The translations under genes were made by a program, and so were the position numbers. The notes under the pieces were generated by a model. That model worked only from the letters and a program-made list of their open reading frames with translations. It did no database searches and had not been told where the DNA came from. Below, one piece after another: positions 48,121-56,904 of a stretch of 64,000 nucleotides of DNA. Source of the DNA: Erwinia sp. JUb26. Lineage in GTDB: Bacteria; Pseudomonadota; Gammaproteobacteria; Enterobacterales; Enterobacteriaceae. The stretch lies in contig NZ_RJVB01000008.1 of the NCBI RefSeq assembly GCF_003751505.1, positions 124,001 through 188,000 on the forward strand, read 5' to 3'. The stretch's first letter is position 1. Each line of letters opens with the position of its first letter.

Positions 48121-48866
48121 GCTGCTCCTTCATTTTTCGCCAGGCCCTTAATCAGGAAGGCCACACAGGTACCGAAGACCGCCATCGCCATGATGTCCAG
48201 CTTGAGGTACAGCACCGCAAAGAATCCGCCGATAAACCACGGCAGCAGGCTCTTTTTACCAATCACCATAATGGTGATGGCGAAGCCCAGCGCCGGGAGG
48301 ATCCCGCCCATGATTTCAAAAGAGTGGGTCAGCCAGTGCGGCATCAGCTTGAGGAAGCTTTCCACCACGTTCTGGCCGAAGTAGTTGGCGGCAAATACCA
48401 CCGGGAAGCGCAGCACCAGCCCGAGCAGGGCGGGATAGAGAAAGGCACAGCGCATAATGCCGGACATATTGGCGGTTTCGGCGTGCTTATCCGCCATATG
48501 CACCCAGGCGGCGTTCAGCGTGCGGCGCAGCTGATCGAGGAACACGCCAATCACGCCAAACGGAATCGCCAAAGCAATCGCCAGGCTCGGGTCCATCCCG
48601 GCCTTCACGGCGATAGGAATGGCGATACAGGCGGCCAGCGCCGGGTCCGACGGCACATTCCCGCCGGGCGTGGAGGTCACGCCGAGGTAAACCAGCTGCA
48701 TGCCCGCGCCGATAATCATCGCCGTATGCATATTGCCCAGCAGCAGGCCGACAAACACCGCGATCACCACCGGCTGTAGCAGCATCGCGGAAAGGGTATA
48801 TCCCAGGCGTAAACGGGCAAACCAGTAGTACAGGCCCATCAGGCTTGCAAAAAGTAAGGTATCCAT
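48117..48866 (-). CDS. dgaC: PTS mannose-family component IIC (DgaC)
   Basis: Translocating membrane subunit, 249 residues and highly hydrophobic. Typical stretches are QPVVIAVFVGLLLGNMHTAM, GVTSTPGGNVPSDPALAACI and IALAIPFGVIGVFLDQL. It forms the channel with DgaD; sugar acid is phosphorylated during transport. Confidence 0.93.
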   Translation of the reverse strand: MDTLLFASLMGLYYWFARLRLGYTLSAMLLQPVVIAVFVGLLLGNMHTAMIIGAGMQLVYLGVTSTPGGNVPSDPALAACIAIPIAVKAGMDPSLAIALAIPFGVIGVFLDQLRRTLNAAWVHMADKHAETANMSGIMRCAFLYPALLGLVLRFPVVFAANYFGQNVVESFLKLMPHWLTHSFEIMGGILPALGFAITIMVIGKKSLLPWFIGGFFAVLYLKLDIMAMAVFGTCVAFLIKGLAKNEGAA

Positions 48867-48931
48867 AGTGTTATCCTTTACACCTTATCCTTCAGGCGAG
48901 CTGCGCCTGAAAGAGGGGTGCAGTGAGTGAG

Positions 48932-49417
48932 TTAGAATTTTTTCAGGATATCGTCCAGCGACTGCGGCTTATCTTCCGGGATGGTCTGGAAGAACACCTG
49001 CACGCCGCGATCCCGCAGATCTTTCAGAATGCCGACGTCTTTCTCATCAAGGGTGATGTTCTGGAAGACCGCTTTGCGGTTAGGCCCGCCGCCCAGCCCG
49101 CCGACCTGCACGTTGGTCACATCAAATCCCTGCTGGACCGCATCCTGGATCGCCGCCAGCGACGGGAACAGCACCAGCACTTTGCCATCGCCCAGCTGAT
49201 TCTCTTTCCACGATGCCGCAAAGCTTTGATTGCTGTAGCAGTCCACTTTGATATTCGGCGGCGCGGCCATCAGGTAGATGTTTTTCATAAACGGATCGGC
49301 GTCCAGCTCGTCGCTGACCACGGCGATGCGGTTGGCCTGGGACTGTCCAACCCATTTGGTGACCACCTGGCCGTGGATCAGGCGGCTGTCAATGCGGCAT
49401 AAAACGATCGTTGCCAT
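48932..49417 (-). CDS. dgaB: PTS mannose-family component IIB (DgaB)
   Basis: Soluble phosphotransfer subunit of 161 residues. The active-site histidine is H15 in IDSRLIHGQVVTKWVG, the standard IIB mannose-family motif. It accepts phosphate from DgaA and passes it to the substrate bound by IIC/IID. It lies between dgaA and dgaC with short gaps. Confidence 0.94.
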   Translation of the reverse strand: MATIVLCRIDSRLIHGQVVTKWVGQSQANRIAVVSDELDADPFMKNIYLMAAPPNIKVDCYSNQSFAASWKENQLGDGKVLVLFPSLAAIQDAVQQGFDVTNVQVGGLGGGPNRKAVFQNITLDEKDVGILKDLRDRGVQVFFQTIPEDKPQSLDDILKKF

Positions 49418-49430
49418 GCTGTGTTCCTTT

Positions 49431-49865
49431 TTATTGTGGTTGTTGTAATTGACGAACGTGGGCGACCACGTCCAGGCAGCTGCTGCGCCCGGCGTCGACC
49501 AGATCGGTTACGCAGTCGGTCAGCGGGCCCGCATCGCGGCGGTCCAGCGCTTCCAGCAACAGGGAGGCATTCAGCCCGCAAATCACCGCCACCGGATAGT
49601 CCGCGCTGAGCCGCGCCGCCACGTTCGAGGTGGTGCCGCCGATAAAATCGGTGAGGATCAGCGAGCCGCGCGGCATCGCCTTCACCACGGCTTCCACCCG
49701 CTGATAAAACTCGCCGAGTGTATCCACCGGCATCAGGGCGATCTCGGTTACGCCCTGGATTTCGCCGGTCACCATGCGCAGGCTGTTGCAAAGCTGTTCT
49801 CCCCAGCCGCCGTGAGTCAGCAGCAGGATCTGGGGCAAGGGTTCAGTAGGGACAGCGGTAGTCAA
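49431..49865 (-). CDS. dgaA: PTS mannose-family component IIA (DgaA)
   Basis: Phosphocarrier of 144 residues. The likely start is a TTG at 49865 because AGGAGG lies 5 bases before it; an upstream TTG in the same frame would place that site inside the gene. The phosphorylated histidine is H18 in ILLLTHGGWGEQL. GSLILTDFIGGTTSNVAARL and AVICGLNASLLLEAL are family stretches. It is the first gene of the operon, about 30 bases from the predicted sigma-54 transcript start. Confidence 0.92.
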   Translation of the reverse strand: MTTAVPTEPLPQILLLTHGGWGEQLCNSLRMVTGEIQGVTEIALMPVDTLGEFYQRVEAVVKAMPRGSLILTDFIGGTTSNVAARLSADYPVAVICGLNASLLLEALDRRDAGPLTDCVTDLVDAGRSSCLDVVAHVRQLQQPQ

Positions 49866-49905
49866 AGTGGCCTCCTGGCTCAATTACGTTTACAGACGTA
49901 CATAG

Positions 49906-49921
49906 AGCAAGGGCTGTGCCA
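49906..49921 (-). promoter_or_regulatory. Sigma-54 promoter of dgaABCDEF
   Basis: On the minus strand TGGCAC, 5 bases (AGCCC), then TTGCT matches the -24/-12 consensus TGGCAC-N5-TTGCW fully. It is 40 bases upstream of the dgaA start and just after the dgaR stop. DgaR is a sigma-54 activator of the LevR type, so this is the expected target. Confidence 0.9.
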
Positions 49922-49985
49922 GAGTTTGTGTCACGCAGGGGAGGTGGCAAGCAGGGCGGGGCGCGGGGCCCCGTCGAATAAGGGA

Positions 49986-52784
49986 TTAACCGTAGAGCAG
50001 TTCGTAGATATAAAAATATTCCGCGTCGGACAGGCGGAGCGCGTAAGCCTCTTCGATCGGCAGAAACGCGGTTTTGATGACACTAAGCGCGCGGACGTCG
50101 AGATCGGGCCGGTTTTCCAGCGCCATCTGTAACGGTTTTCGGTTAATCACGATACGCTCGACCATGCAGCAGCAGTGGATCAGGAAGCGCAGTGTCACCT
50201 GGCGGCTCGGTTTGAGCGACAGGGCGGTGGTCAGATGGTCAAATACGCTCTCCATCTCTTTCAGAATGCGCCGGGGATTGAGCACCGAAATATGGTTGAT
50301 GATGCTTTCCATGGTCAGCGCGCTGATAAAGCGCATGGCGCTGCGTTCCATTTCCAGGCGGCGCTCGGCGCTGGAGAGGTCTGGCGTCAGCAGGCTGAGC
50401 ACCAGCTCCGGCCCCTGCTCGGAGAACAACTCCTCCAGCGAGATAAAGGGAATATCCGGCAGCCCCGGCTGGAAAGTACCGACGATGCCCGCCAGTCGTT
50501 CACCGGGCTTCAGCGCCTGCTGCACGCGCTCCAGGCTGCGCACCTCGTTGTAATCGAGGATCGCCAGCCGGGTATCCTGCGACATCAGTTCGCCGAAACT
50601 TTCCTCCAGCACCTTTTTGATTTTCTCCGCGGTGCCCATGCCGGTAATGCAGGAGATCGCCAGCACCTTGCCGCCGTGATCCTGCTGCGGCGTGCAGAAC
50701 TGGCTGACAATGCCTTTATCCTGCATCAGCTGGGCCAGCTGCGGCAGATCGCTGGTTTCATAGCTGAGATCCAGCCCCACTTCCAGCAGGCTGGTCAGGG
50801 TGATATTCGGCATCAGCAGCACATCGATCTGGAACAGTTTGCTGATGGTGCTGCCAAAATGGACCAGCGAACCGATATCCACCATCAGGATCAGCCGCCG
50901 GTACTGGCGGGCCTGAATCATCTGCGTCAGCGTTTCCAGCGTATCGTGCACCGACTGTTCAAACGGCATATCAATGGCGCTGAACAGCTCGCGCTCCAGC
51001 ACCCGGTTCACGTACTGCGCCATGCTGGTGGCGGTAGTCGCGCCGTGGGCAATCAGGATCACTCCGCAGTCCGGGCTGGCATCGATGCGCTGGCGGTAGT
51101 GGCGGCACTCCTTGAGGAACAGGCACAGCCAGACCACCTCCGTTGCCGGGCACTGAATATGCAGCAGCTCGTTGATTTTGCGGCACAGTAGGGTGGCATT
51201 TTCGTACTCATCCTTACAGCGGTCGAGGATCAGATTCGACGAATAAAGCTGCGGGATCAGCCCGCGCTGCACGTAGCCAATCAGCGCGAGAAAGTGTTTG
51301 CGCAGCGGGTTCAGCAGGTTCTCCGGCAGGGCAAAGCCCAGCACCTGCTCCACACAGCCGATCAGCAGCGTGACCCGCTCTTCAATGCGATCGCCGTAGC
51401 GCGGTGGATGCGTGCTGCTGTCGCGGCTGTAGAGTCCGTATTCAAAAATCGAACTCAGCTTATTTTTCAGGATCGCCAGGGTTTCTGCGGGCGGCACGTT
51501 GCTGTTGCGCAGGTTGACGTATTCGCGGGTCAGGAAGCTGTAGAACAGATCGCTCTCTTCCGCCTCCATCCCGCTGGCCAGCGAGGTTTTTAACGCGGGC
51601 AGGGTGCGCGCATCCACGTTCAGCCGCTCTTTACCGGCAAACAGGCTATCCACCAGCTGGCGCTGCTCTGGCGTGGCGTTAAACGGGTTCTCCACCAGCT
51701 GCTTATCCAGCTGGAGCGTCTCGTTATGTTCCGTCATCCCCGCCGCCCAGGCCTGCGCGCACAGGAACTGAATGTCGCTTTTCAGCTGGCCGATATTACC
51801 CTCCAGCGGCTTGTTCAGCAGCCAGAGCAGCAGCGTTTTATCAATGCTGACGGTGCGTTCGATCTTGCGGCTTTCCCGCTGCAGGAAGCCGACGATCAGC
51901 TCGATCTGTTCCTCAACCGATCGCTGACGGATCCCCGGCAGATCGATGCAGACCTGAATACGCCGCTGGAAGGTGCGCAGCAGGGCGGAGCTGACTGGTT
52001 CGGTGGTGGCACAAATCAGCCGGATCGCAATCGGGCGCGGCGTGCTGCTGGCCCCCAGCGGCCGATACTCGCCCTTATCCAGGATCGAGAACAGTTTTTC
52101 CTGGCCTTCATACGGCAGGCGATGCACCTCATCCAGCAGCAGGTAGCCGCCGTCTGCCTGTTCCACCAGCCCGATTTTATTTTCACTGGCGCCGGTAAAC
52201 GCGCCCTGGCGATGCCCGAACAGATGGGAGGAGAGCAGCTCCGGGTTGTGGGCGTATTCCGCGCAGTTAAAGTAGATCAGCGGCGGCGGCGATCCCGCCG
52301 TGTGCTTGCAGGCAAAGCGGTGCATCAGCTCGGCGAAAAAGGTTTTGCCCACGCCGGAAGGACCGGTCAGCAGCACGTGCAGTCCGTGCGGATAGAGCAC
52401 GGCGGCGCGGCCTTTTTCCACCGCATCGCGCAGGCTGCGATCGAAGCCGGTCAGCACAACAAAGGGATCGTCGGTGGTGGGATTGTCCTGGCGCGGCAGT
52501 AGGTCGGCAATCGAGCGCACTTCGCGTTCGGACTCATCCAGCGACCGGCCCAGCAGCGCCTCCGCCGCCCGGCGGTGCAGGAAGAACACCGGACGGCCGC
52601 GGCTTTTGATCGCCAGGCCATCATTCCACAGCTGATTGAGGTCTTTGCTCACCGAGTTGCGCGCCAGCCCGAGGTTAAATCCCATCGCTTCTGCGGTGCA
52701 GGCTTTTTCTTCTGCCAGGTCGGTCAGGCTGAGTCCCTGCGTTAACCGTTCCAGCTCTCCAAGTATGATTTCAATCCGTTTCAT
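49986..52784 (-). CDS. dgaR: LevR-type sigma-54 activator DgaR
   Basis: 932 residues. An N-terminal winged helix (LGLARNSVSKDLNQLWNDGL) precedes the AAA+ domain: Walker A GPSGVGKT at 141-148, GAFTGA at 194-199 (contact with sigma-54) and LLLDEVHRLP near 218. PTS regulation domains and an EIIA mannose-like domain (VILIAHGATTATSMAQYVNR) follow, so activity is probably set by phosphorylation from the PTS. The start MKRIEIILGELERL at 52784 is family-like; the open frame extends 58 codons further without resemblance. It is transcribed toward dgaA with the sigma-54 promoter between them. Confidence 0.92.
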   Translation of the reverse strand: MKRIEIILGELERLTQGLSLTDLAEEKACTAEAMGFNLGLARNSVSKDLNQLWNDGLAIKSRGRPVFFLHRRAAEALLGRSLDESEREVRSIADLLPRQDNPTTDDPFVVLTGFDRSLRDAVEKGRAAVLYPHGLHVLLTGPSGVGKTFFAELMHRFACKHTAGSPPPLIYFNCAEYAHNPELLSSHLFGHRQGAFTGASENKIGLVEQADGGYLLLDEVHRLPYEGQEKLFSILDKGEYRPLGASSTPRPIAIRLICATTEPVSSALLRTFQRRIQVCIDLPGIRQRSVEEQIELIVGFLQRESRKIERTVSIDKTLLLWLLNKPLEGNIGQLKSDIQFLCAQAWAAGMTEHNETLQLDKQLVENPFNATPEQRQLVDSLFAGKERLNVDARTLPALKTSLASGMEAEESDLFYSFLTREYVNLRNSNVPPAETLAILKNKLSSIFEYGLYSRDSSTHPPRYGDRIEERVTLLIGCVEQVLGFALPENLLNPLRKHFLALIGYVQRGLIPQLYSSNLILDRCKDEYENATLLCRKINELLHIQCPATEVVWLCLFLKECRHYRQRIDASPDCGVILIAHGATTATSMAQYVNRVLERELFSAIDMPFEQSVHDTLETLTQMIQARQYRRLILMVDIGSLVHFGSTISKLFQIDVLLMPNITLTSLLEVGLDLSYETSDLPQLAQLMQDKGIVSQFCTPQQDHGGKVLAISCITGMGTAEKIKKVLEESFGELMSQDTRLAILDYNEVRSLERVQQALKPGERLAGIVGTFQPGLPDIPFISLEELFSEQGPELVLSLLTPDLSSAERRLEMERSAMRFISALTMESIINHISVLNPRRILKEMESVFDHLTTALSLKPSRQVTLRFLIHCCCMVERIVINRKPLQMALENRPDLDVRALSVIKTAFLPIEEAYALRLSDAEYFYIYELLYG

Positions 52785-52904
52785 CTCATTACCGCTTAAA
52801 AATAAATGACGATTGAGAACATACACTAATCGGCGGGTGGAGAAAGAGATGGGGGTTACAGATGCGGGGTGGGATGGGATTGCTGCGAGTCTTGCTGCCG
52901 GGTT

Positions 52905-53153
52905 GCGTTGAGATTGGCGAGTGGGGCACGTCCTCTGCGGCGGTCGGGCGGTCCTCACGTCGCTGCGCGATGCCTTCGGTTACGGCTGCGGGTCTTGCGG
53001 ATCGGCGCAGAGCGGGCGTCCTGCCCGCGCTGCACCTGAGCCCAGCATCCCTGCTGGTATCTCCGGCCCCACAGCCTGCACCTCAGTGCTGCGGATTGCC
53101 CGGCCGCCGCAGAGGACGTGCCCCTTTTGGCTAATTGCTCGCTGTTTTAGAAC
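52905..53153. repeat. Long structured repeat A, copy 1
   Basis: The core (52923-53124) is exactly 202 bp and is closed by inverted terminal arms: GGGGCACGTCCTCTGCGGCGG at the left, and its reverse complement (ending GTGCCCC) at the right. Inside are smaller hairpins, GCGGGC-GTCCT-GCCCGC and CCAGCA-TCCC-TGCTGG. Homology to the other copies continues outside the arms (GCGTTGAGATTGGCGA on the left, TTTTGGCTAATTGCTCGCTG on the right). It lies between dgaR and the TonB receptor gene. Confidence 0.85.
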
Positions 53154-53208
53154 TTGAGAGTTTGAGTTCAGGCTTACCGGGCGGTAAGCCTGTCTTTCAC
53201 TCTTTGGC

Positions 53209-55302
53209 TCAGAACGTGTAGTTCAGCGATACCCAGTAGTTGCGGCCAGGCGTTACATAGCCGGTGGTGGAGGCCAGCGTCTGGAAGTAATCGCCCGCGT
53301 AGGTGCTGCTGCGACCAGCCTGATACAGACTGACTTTCGAGAAGTCCTTATCCAGCACGTTGTTGATCGAGCCGTTCACCGTCAGCGCCGGGGTGATTTT
53401 ATAGGCTGCGCCCATGTTCACCACCGTCCAGGCCTTCAGATAGGCACCGCGGTCGTCGTAGACCGTTTTCTCAATCGCGCTCAGGTTGCCGTAGCCGGTG
53501 GTGTAACGCGGGGTTTTGCCGTGATATTCCGCCGCGATCCATGAGGTCAGATCGTCGCTCATCTGCCACGACATTTTCGCGTTAGCCATATGGCGTGCGG
53601 TATTGGTCAGTGGTGCGCCCGGATTATCGCCACCGCGCTGTTTGCTGTCGGTGTAGGTGTAATTCAGATTCAGCGTCAGTTCCGGGATAACCACCGGGAA
53701 GGAGGAGGCGAACTCAATCCCCTGGTTAATCGCCTTACCGACGTTACGATACGAGTTTGTCGAATCGTCGATGGTTTCACTGGAAATCGCGTTACGGAAG
53801 TTGCTGATAAAGCCGGTGACGTTGGCTTTTACATTGTCGGCATTTTCATAGTAAATCCCGGTTTCGTAGTTAACGCTGGATTCCGGCTTCAGGTCCGGAT
53901 TACCGAGGGTGCTAATCAGACCATTGCCCGCCACGCCGCTAACGCCGTTATGTAGCTGGGCGAGGGAAGGGGCTTTATAACCGGTGCTGACACCGCCCTT
54001 CACCGTCCAGTCGTCCAGCGCGTTCCACACCAGGTAGGCGCGCGGGCTGACGTGGCCGCCGAAGCTGTCGTGTTTCTCGTAGCGCGCGCCCCAGGTCAGG
54101 GAAAGCGGATCGATAATCTGCCAGTCGTCTTCGGTAAACAGGGACCAGGTTTTCTGTTTGAAGGTCTCGCCGCTGTTCGCCAGCACGATGCCGTCCTTCA
54201 GGCGGGAATCCCAGTATTCACCGCCCACGGTCAGCAGGTGGTCGTCACCAATCGGCGCAACGAGACTGGTATTGAAAATGGCATTGGTGTTCTTCAGTTC
54301 GCGATCCTGTCCACTCAGACCGCTGTTCTCCGCAGAAAGCGTGCGCGGGGTCAGCACGCGCCCTTTGTTCTCTGTGACCGCATAGGAAAGACTGGAGCTC
54401 CAGCGGCCCAGAGACAGGTCGGTGTCGTGGCCTATAACCACTTTATTGCGCTGATAGTGCAGTTTGTCGCGATAGCCGCCACCGCTGGTGCCGATCGGGC
54501 CAAGCTGACTGTGGCTGTTGTCATACTCCTGCTCGGCGGTTTCGCCATCGATCCACAGAGTATTTTTATCGCTGGTTTTGTAGTTCAGCCGCCCGCCTAC
54601 GGTGTAGTTATTGCTTTTGGTAGGGTAAGGAACGCGTGTGTCGCTGCCGCTATCGCTGAGGCTGGTAACGCTGGAACCCTGGCGGTGTTCGAAGTTGCCG
54701 CGCAGGGTCAGATCCAGCGTATTGGGGATCAGCGCGCCGCTGGTGTACAGGCCCACGGTCGAGCTGTCGCCCCATTTGCTGTGTTCCTGTACCGAATGAG
54801 AGAGGTTCAGCCCGCCGTGCCATTCGTCGGTGTTTTTCTTAGTAATAATGTTGATCACGCCACCCATGGCATCAGAGCCGTAGAGCGTTGACATCGGGCC
54901 ACGGATCACTTCGATATGATCGATAGCGGAAAGCGGCGGCATCATAGCGGTATTCAGGGTACCGAAACCGTTGGGGGTGGTATCGGAGCTGGCATTCTGT
55001 CGGATACCGTCGATGAGGATCAGCGTATAGCTGCTGGGCATGCCGCGTATAGAGATATCCAGCCCGCCGGTTTTCCCGGTTCCGCCGCGTACGTCTACAC
55101 CTTCCATACCGCTAAGTGCTTCACCCAAATCACTGTAGTTTTTTTTGGTCAGTTCATCCTGGCTGACAACGGAAATTGAGGCAGGAGCATTGGTGAGTTT
55201 TTGTTCATAGCCGCTGGCGGTGACAACCAGAGTGCCTTCCTGGGCAAAAACGGGTACTGATGCCGCAAAAAGGATTGCAGCCGTGATTTTATTGATTTTC
55301 AT
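53209..55302 (-). CDS. TonB-dependent outer-membrane receptor (siderophore type)
   Basis: 697 residues with a signal peptide (MKINKITAAILFAASVPVFA). A TonB box lies in EGTLVVTASGYEQ; the plug domain has SISVVSQDELTKK, SIRGMPSSYTLILIDGIRQ and the PMSTLYGSDAMGGVINIITK consensus, followed by a 22-strand-type barrel ending NYWVSLNYTF (terminal Phe). It resembles CirA/FepA-type catecholate receptors. The start at 55302 begins a proper signal peptide; a longer frame starts 51 bases upstream. A Fur-like box is about 80 bases upstream. Ligand unknown. Confidence 0.92.
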   Translation of the reverse strand: MKINKITAAILFAASVPVFAQEGTLVVTASGYEQKLTNAPASISVVSQDELTKKNYSDLGEALSGMEGVDVRGGTGKTGGLDISIRGMPSSYTLILIDGIRQNASSDTTPNGFGTLNTAMMPPLSAIDHIEVIRGPMSTLYGSDAMGGVINIITKKNTDEWHGGLNLSHSVQEHSKWGDSSTVGLYTSGALIPNTLDLTLRGNFEHRQGSSVTSLSDSGSDTRVPYPTKSNNYTVGGRLNYKTSDKNTLWIDGETAEQEYDNSHSQLGPIGTSGGGYRDKLHYQRNKVVIGHDTDLSLGRWSSSLSYAVTENKGRVLTPRTLSAENSGLSGQDRELKNTNAIFNTSLVAPIGDDHLLTVGGEYWDSRLKDGIVLANSGETFKQKTWSLFTEDDWQIIDPLSLTWGARYEKHDSFGGHVSPRAYLVWNALDDWTVKGGVSTGYKAPSLAQLHNGVSGVAGNGLISTLGNPDLKPESSVNYETGIYYENADNVKANVTGFISNFRNAISSETIDDSTNSYRNVGKAINQGIEFASSFPVVIPELTLNLNYTYTDSKQRGGDNPGAPLTNTARHMANAKMSWQMSDDLTSWIAAEYHGKTPRYTTGYGNLSAIEKTVYDDRGAYLKAWTVVNMGAAYKITPALTVNGSINNVLDKDFSKVSLYQAGRSSTYAGDYFQTLASTTGYVTPGRNYWVSLNYTF

Positions 55303-55379
55303 TTCAGAACCATTAGGAAATTTTGCAAGACGCGGCGTTACATTAATAAACACTTTCTAAACGGATTCTTAACGGTGAC

Positions 55380-55398
55380 GAGAATGATAATGATTGGC
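55380..55398. promoter_or_regulatory. Fur-like box upstream of the TonB receptor
   Basis: GAGAATGATAATGATTGGC agrees with the Fur consensus GATAATGATAATCATTATC at 15 of 19 positions by eye. It lies upstream of the receptor start on the other strand, which suits iron repression. Confidence 0.7.
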
Positions 55399-55427
55399 GT
55401 TACTGTTTTGAGCGATAAATTGGCTGT

Positions 55428-55677
55428 GCGTTGAGATTGGCGATCGGGGCACGTCCTCTGCGGCGGTCGGGCGGTCCTCGCGTTGCTTTGCGATGCCTTC
55501 GGTTTCGGCTATGGGCCTTGCGGATCGGCGCAGAGCGGGCGTCCTGCCCGCGCTGCGCCTGAGCCCAGCATCCCTGCTGGTCTCTCCGGCCCCACAGCCT
55601 ACACCTCAGCGCTGCGGATTGCCCGGCCGCCGCAGAGGACGTGCCCCTTTTGGTTTAGTGTTCGCTGTTTGAAGAAC
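55428..55677. repeat. Long structured repeat A, copy 2
   Basis: Core 55446-55647, again exactly 202 bp, with the same terminal arms GGGGCACGTCCTCTGCGGCGG and GTGCCCC end, the same internal hairpins and the same outer flanks (GCGTTGAGATTGGCGATC, TTTTGG). It differs from copy 1 at scattered positions. It lies between the receptor promoter and repeat B copy 1. Confidence 0.85.
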
Positions 55678-55733
55678 GCTAATTAGCACCGAATGTGGGA
55701 ATCTCGCCAGTATTGTGAAAGAAGGAAGAGCTG

Positions 55734-56107
55734 ATGGGTTTTTCAGGCAACGTGAAAGTCAGAAAGCAGGCTGGTTGTGCCCCCGGGCGGGCAATCCGCA
55801 GCGCTGAACGCAGAGAGGAAGCCAGGATTCGCCCACAGGGAAGTGGGCGAAAGGCACAGCCGCGCAGGACGCGCGTATGTGCCGCTCCGTCCGGCTGACA
55901 AACGAAGTGAAGGAACCGCGCAGCGGCGCGAGGACGCCCGATCGGGGGCACAACCCGCCAGCGATAACCCAGACTTTGCAAATAACCGTCTGTGCCGGTC
56001 CGTCCGGCTGACGAGCGAAGTGAGGGTACCGCAAAGCGGCGCGAGGACCGCCCGACCGGGGGCACAACCCGCCAGCGCCAACCCAGACTTTGCAAACGAC
56101 CCGACAA
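55734..56107. repeat. Long structured repeat B, copy 1
   Basis: Starts TTTTCAGGCAACGTGAAAGT and has inverted arms GGTTGTGCCCCCGGGCGGGC near 55773 and its near complement CCGACCGGGGGCACAACC near 56052. It holds two tandem units of 113 bases that each start at CGTCCGGCTGAC (55888 and 56001). CGGGCAATCCGCAGCGCTGA is the reverse complement of the right part of repeat A, so B is a related element in the opposite orientation with different ends. Confidence 0.8.
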
Positions 56108-56202
56108 TGCCTGTCTGTGCCTGTCCGGCAGCCATCACCCCTGAGCAAAACGCAAAACCATCACCTATAGTCAGTGACCCAGCCCCAACTCCGGACCCCA
56201 CT

Positions 56203-56757
56203 ATGCTGTTGCGCCTTACCCTGCTGCTGACCCTCAGCGGCCTGCCCTTTTTCACCTCCGCCCACAACCTGATCCCCGGCCAGCCCCTGCCGCCGATCGG
56301 CGTGGTCGATCGTGGCGAGTTGACCGTGCAGCAGGATGAAACACACTATCAAAACTGGAGCAGCGATCGGCTCACCGGCAGGGTGAGCATCGTGCTGCAT
56401 ATGGCAGGGCGGCTGGCAGCGAAAGAGAGCAGTGCCGCGTTGATCCAGGCGATCGAAAACGCCCGCTTCCCCACCGCCACGGTGCGGATTACCACCATCG
56501 TCAACACCGACGATGCCATTCCCGGCAGCGCCATGTTCGTGCGGCAAAGCCTGGAAAGCAGCAAAAGGGAAACGCCTGACGCACAGTTTATCGTTGATGA
56601 AAAGGGCGCAGTCAGGCGCGCGTGGCAGCTGGCTGAAGGAGGAGCGGCGGTGGTGGTGCTGGATAAACAGGGCCGGGTCAGATTTGCCAAAGACGGGGCG
56701 TTGACCGATGAACAGGTGCGGCAGCTGATCGCCTTAGTTCAGCAGCTGCGGGCTTAA
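56203..56757 (+). CDS. ytfJ: YtfJ-family periplasmic protein
   Basis: 184 residues, equal to E. coli YtfJ. A signal peptide (MLLRLTLLLTLSGLPFFTSA) precedes HNLIPGQPLPPIGVVDRGEL. Conserved stretches are TTIVNTDDAIPGSAMFVRQS, AQFIVDEKGAVRRAWQL and AVVVLDKQGRVRFAKDGAL; the fold is thioredoxin-like without a CxxC pair. The open frame runs upstream into repeat B, but the start at 56203 is supported by the signal peptide. Function unknown. Confidence 0.92.
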   Translation: MLLRLTLLLTLSGLPFFTSAHNLIPGQPLPPIGVVDRGELTVQQDETHYQNWSSDRLTGRVSIVLHMAGRLAAKESSAALIQAIENARFPTATVRITTIVNTDDAIPGSAMFVRQSLESSKRETPDAQFIVDEKGAVRRAWQLAEGGAAVVVLDKQGRVRFAKDGALTDEQVRQLIALVQQLRA

Positions 56758-56904
56758 ATCCCAGGTTGAAACCACCAGAAAGCTGTACAAACGATCTATT
56801 TTTTGTAAAAGATTGTCGCAACTCCCGATACTCAGAGAAATTTCTGAATATTGCACTAGGCTTTGCAAATAAAGCCATGTGAATGTCAGGGGTAGCCTGC
56901 AACG

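Noticed and set aside
46159-48384. A 741-codon plus-strand frame across the dga operon
   Set aside because: It lies antisense to dgaE, dgaD and dgaC, which have clear family motifs; its His/Gln/Arg bias is typical of antisense GC-rich frames.
52785-52958. N-terminal extension of DgaR
   Set aside because: The added residues are Arg/Pro-rich translations of non-coding and repeat-edge DNA; the family N terminus begins at 52784.
55888-56113. Possible CRISPR array from the repeated units
   Set aside because: Only two units of about 113 bases without unique spacers; these are tandem duplications inside repeat B.
55777-56202. Upstream extension of the ytfJ frame into repeat B
   Set aside because: A clear signal peptide starts at 56203 and matches the family length; the extension is repeat sequence.
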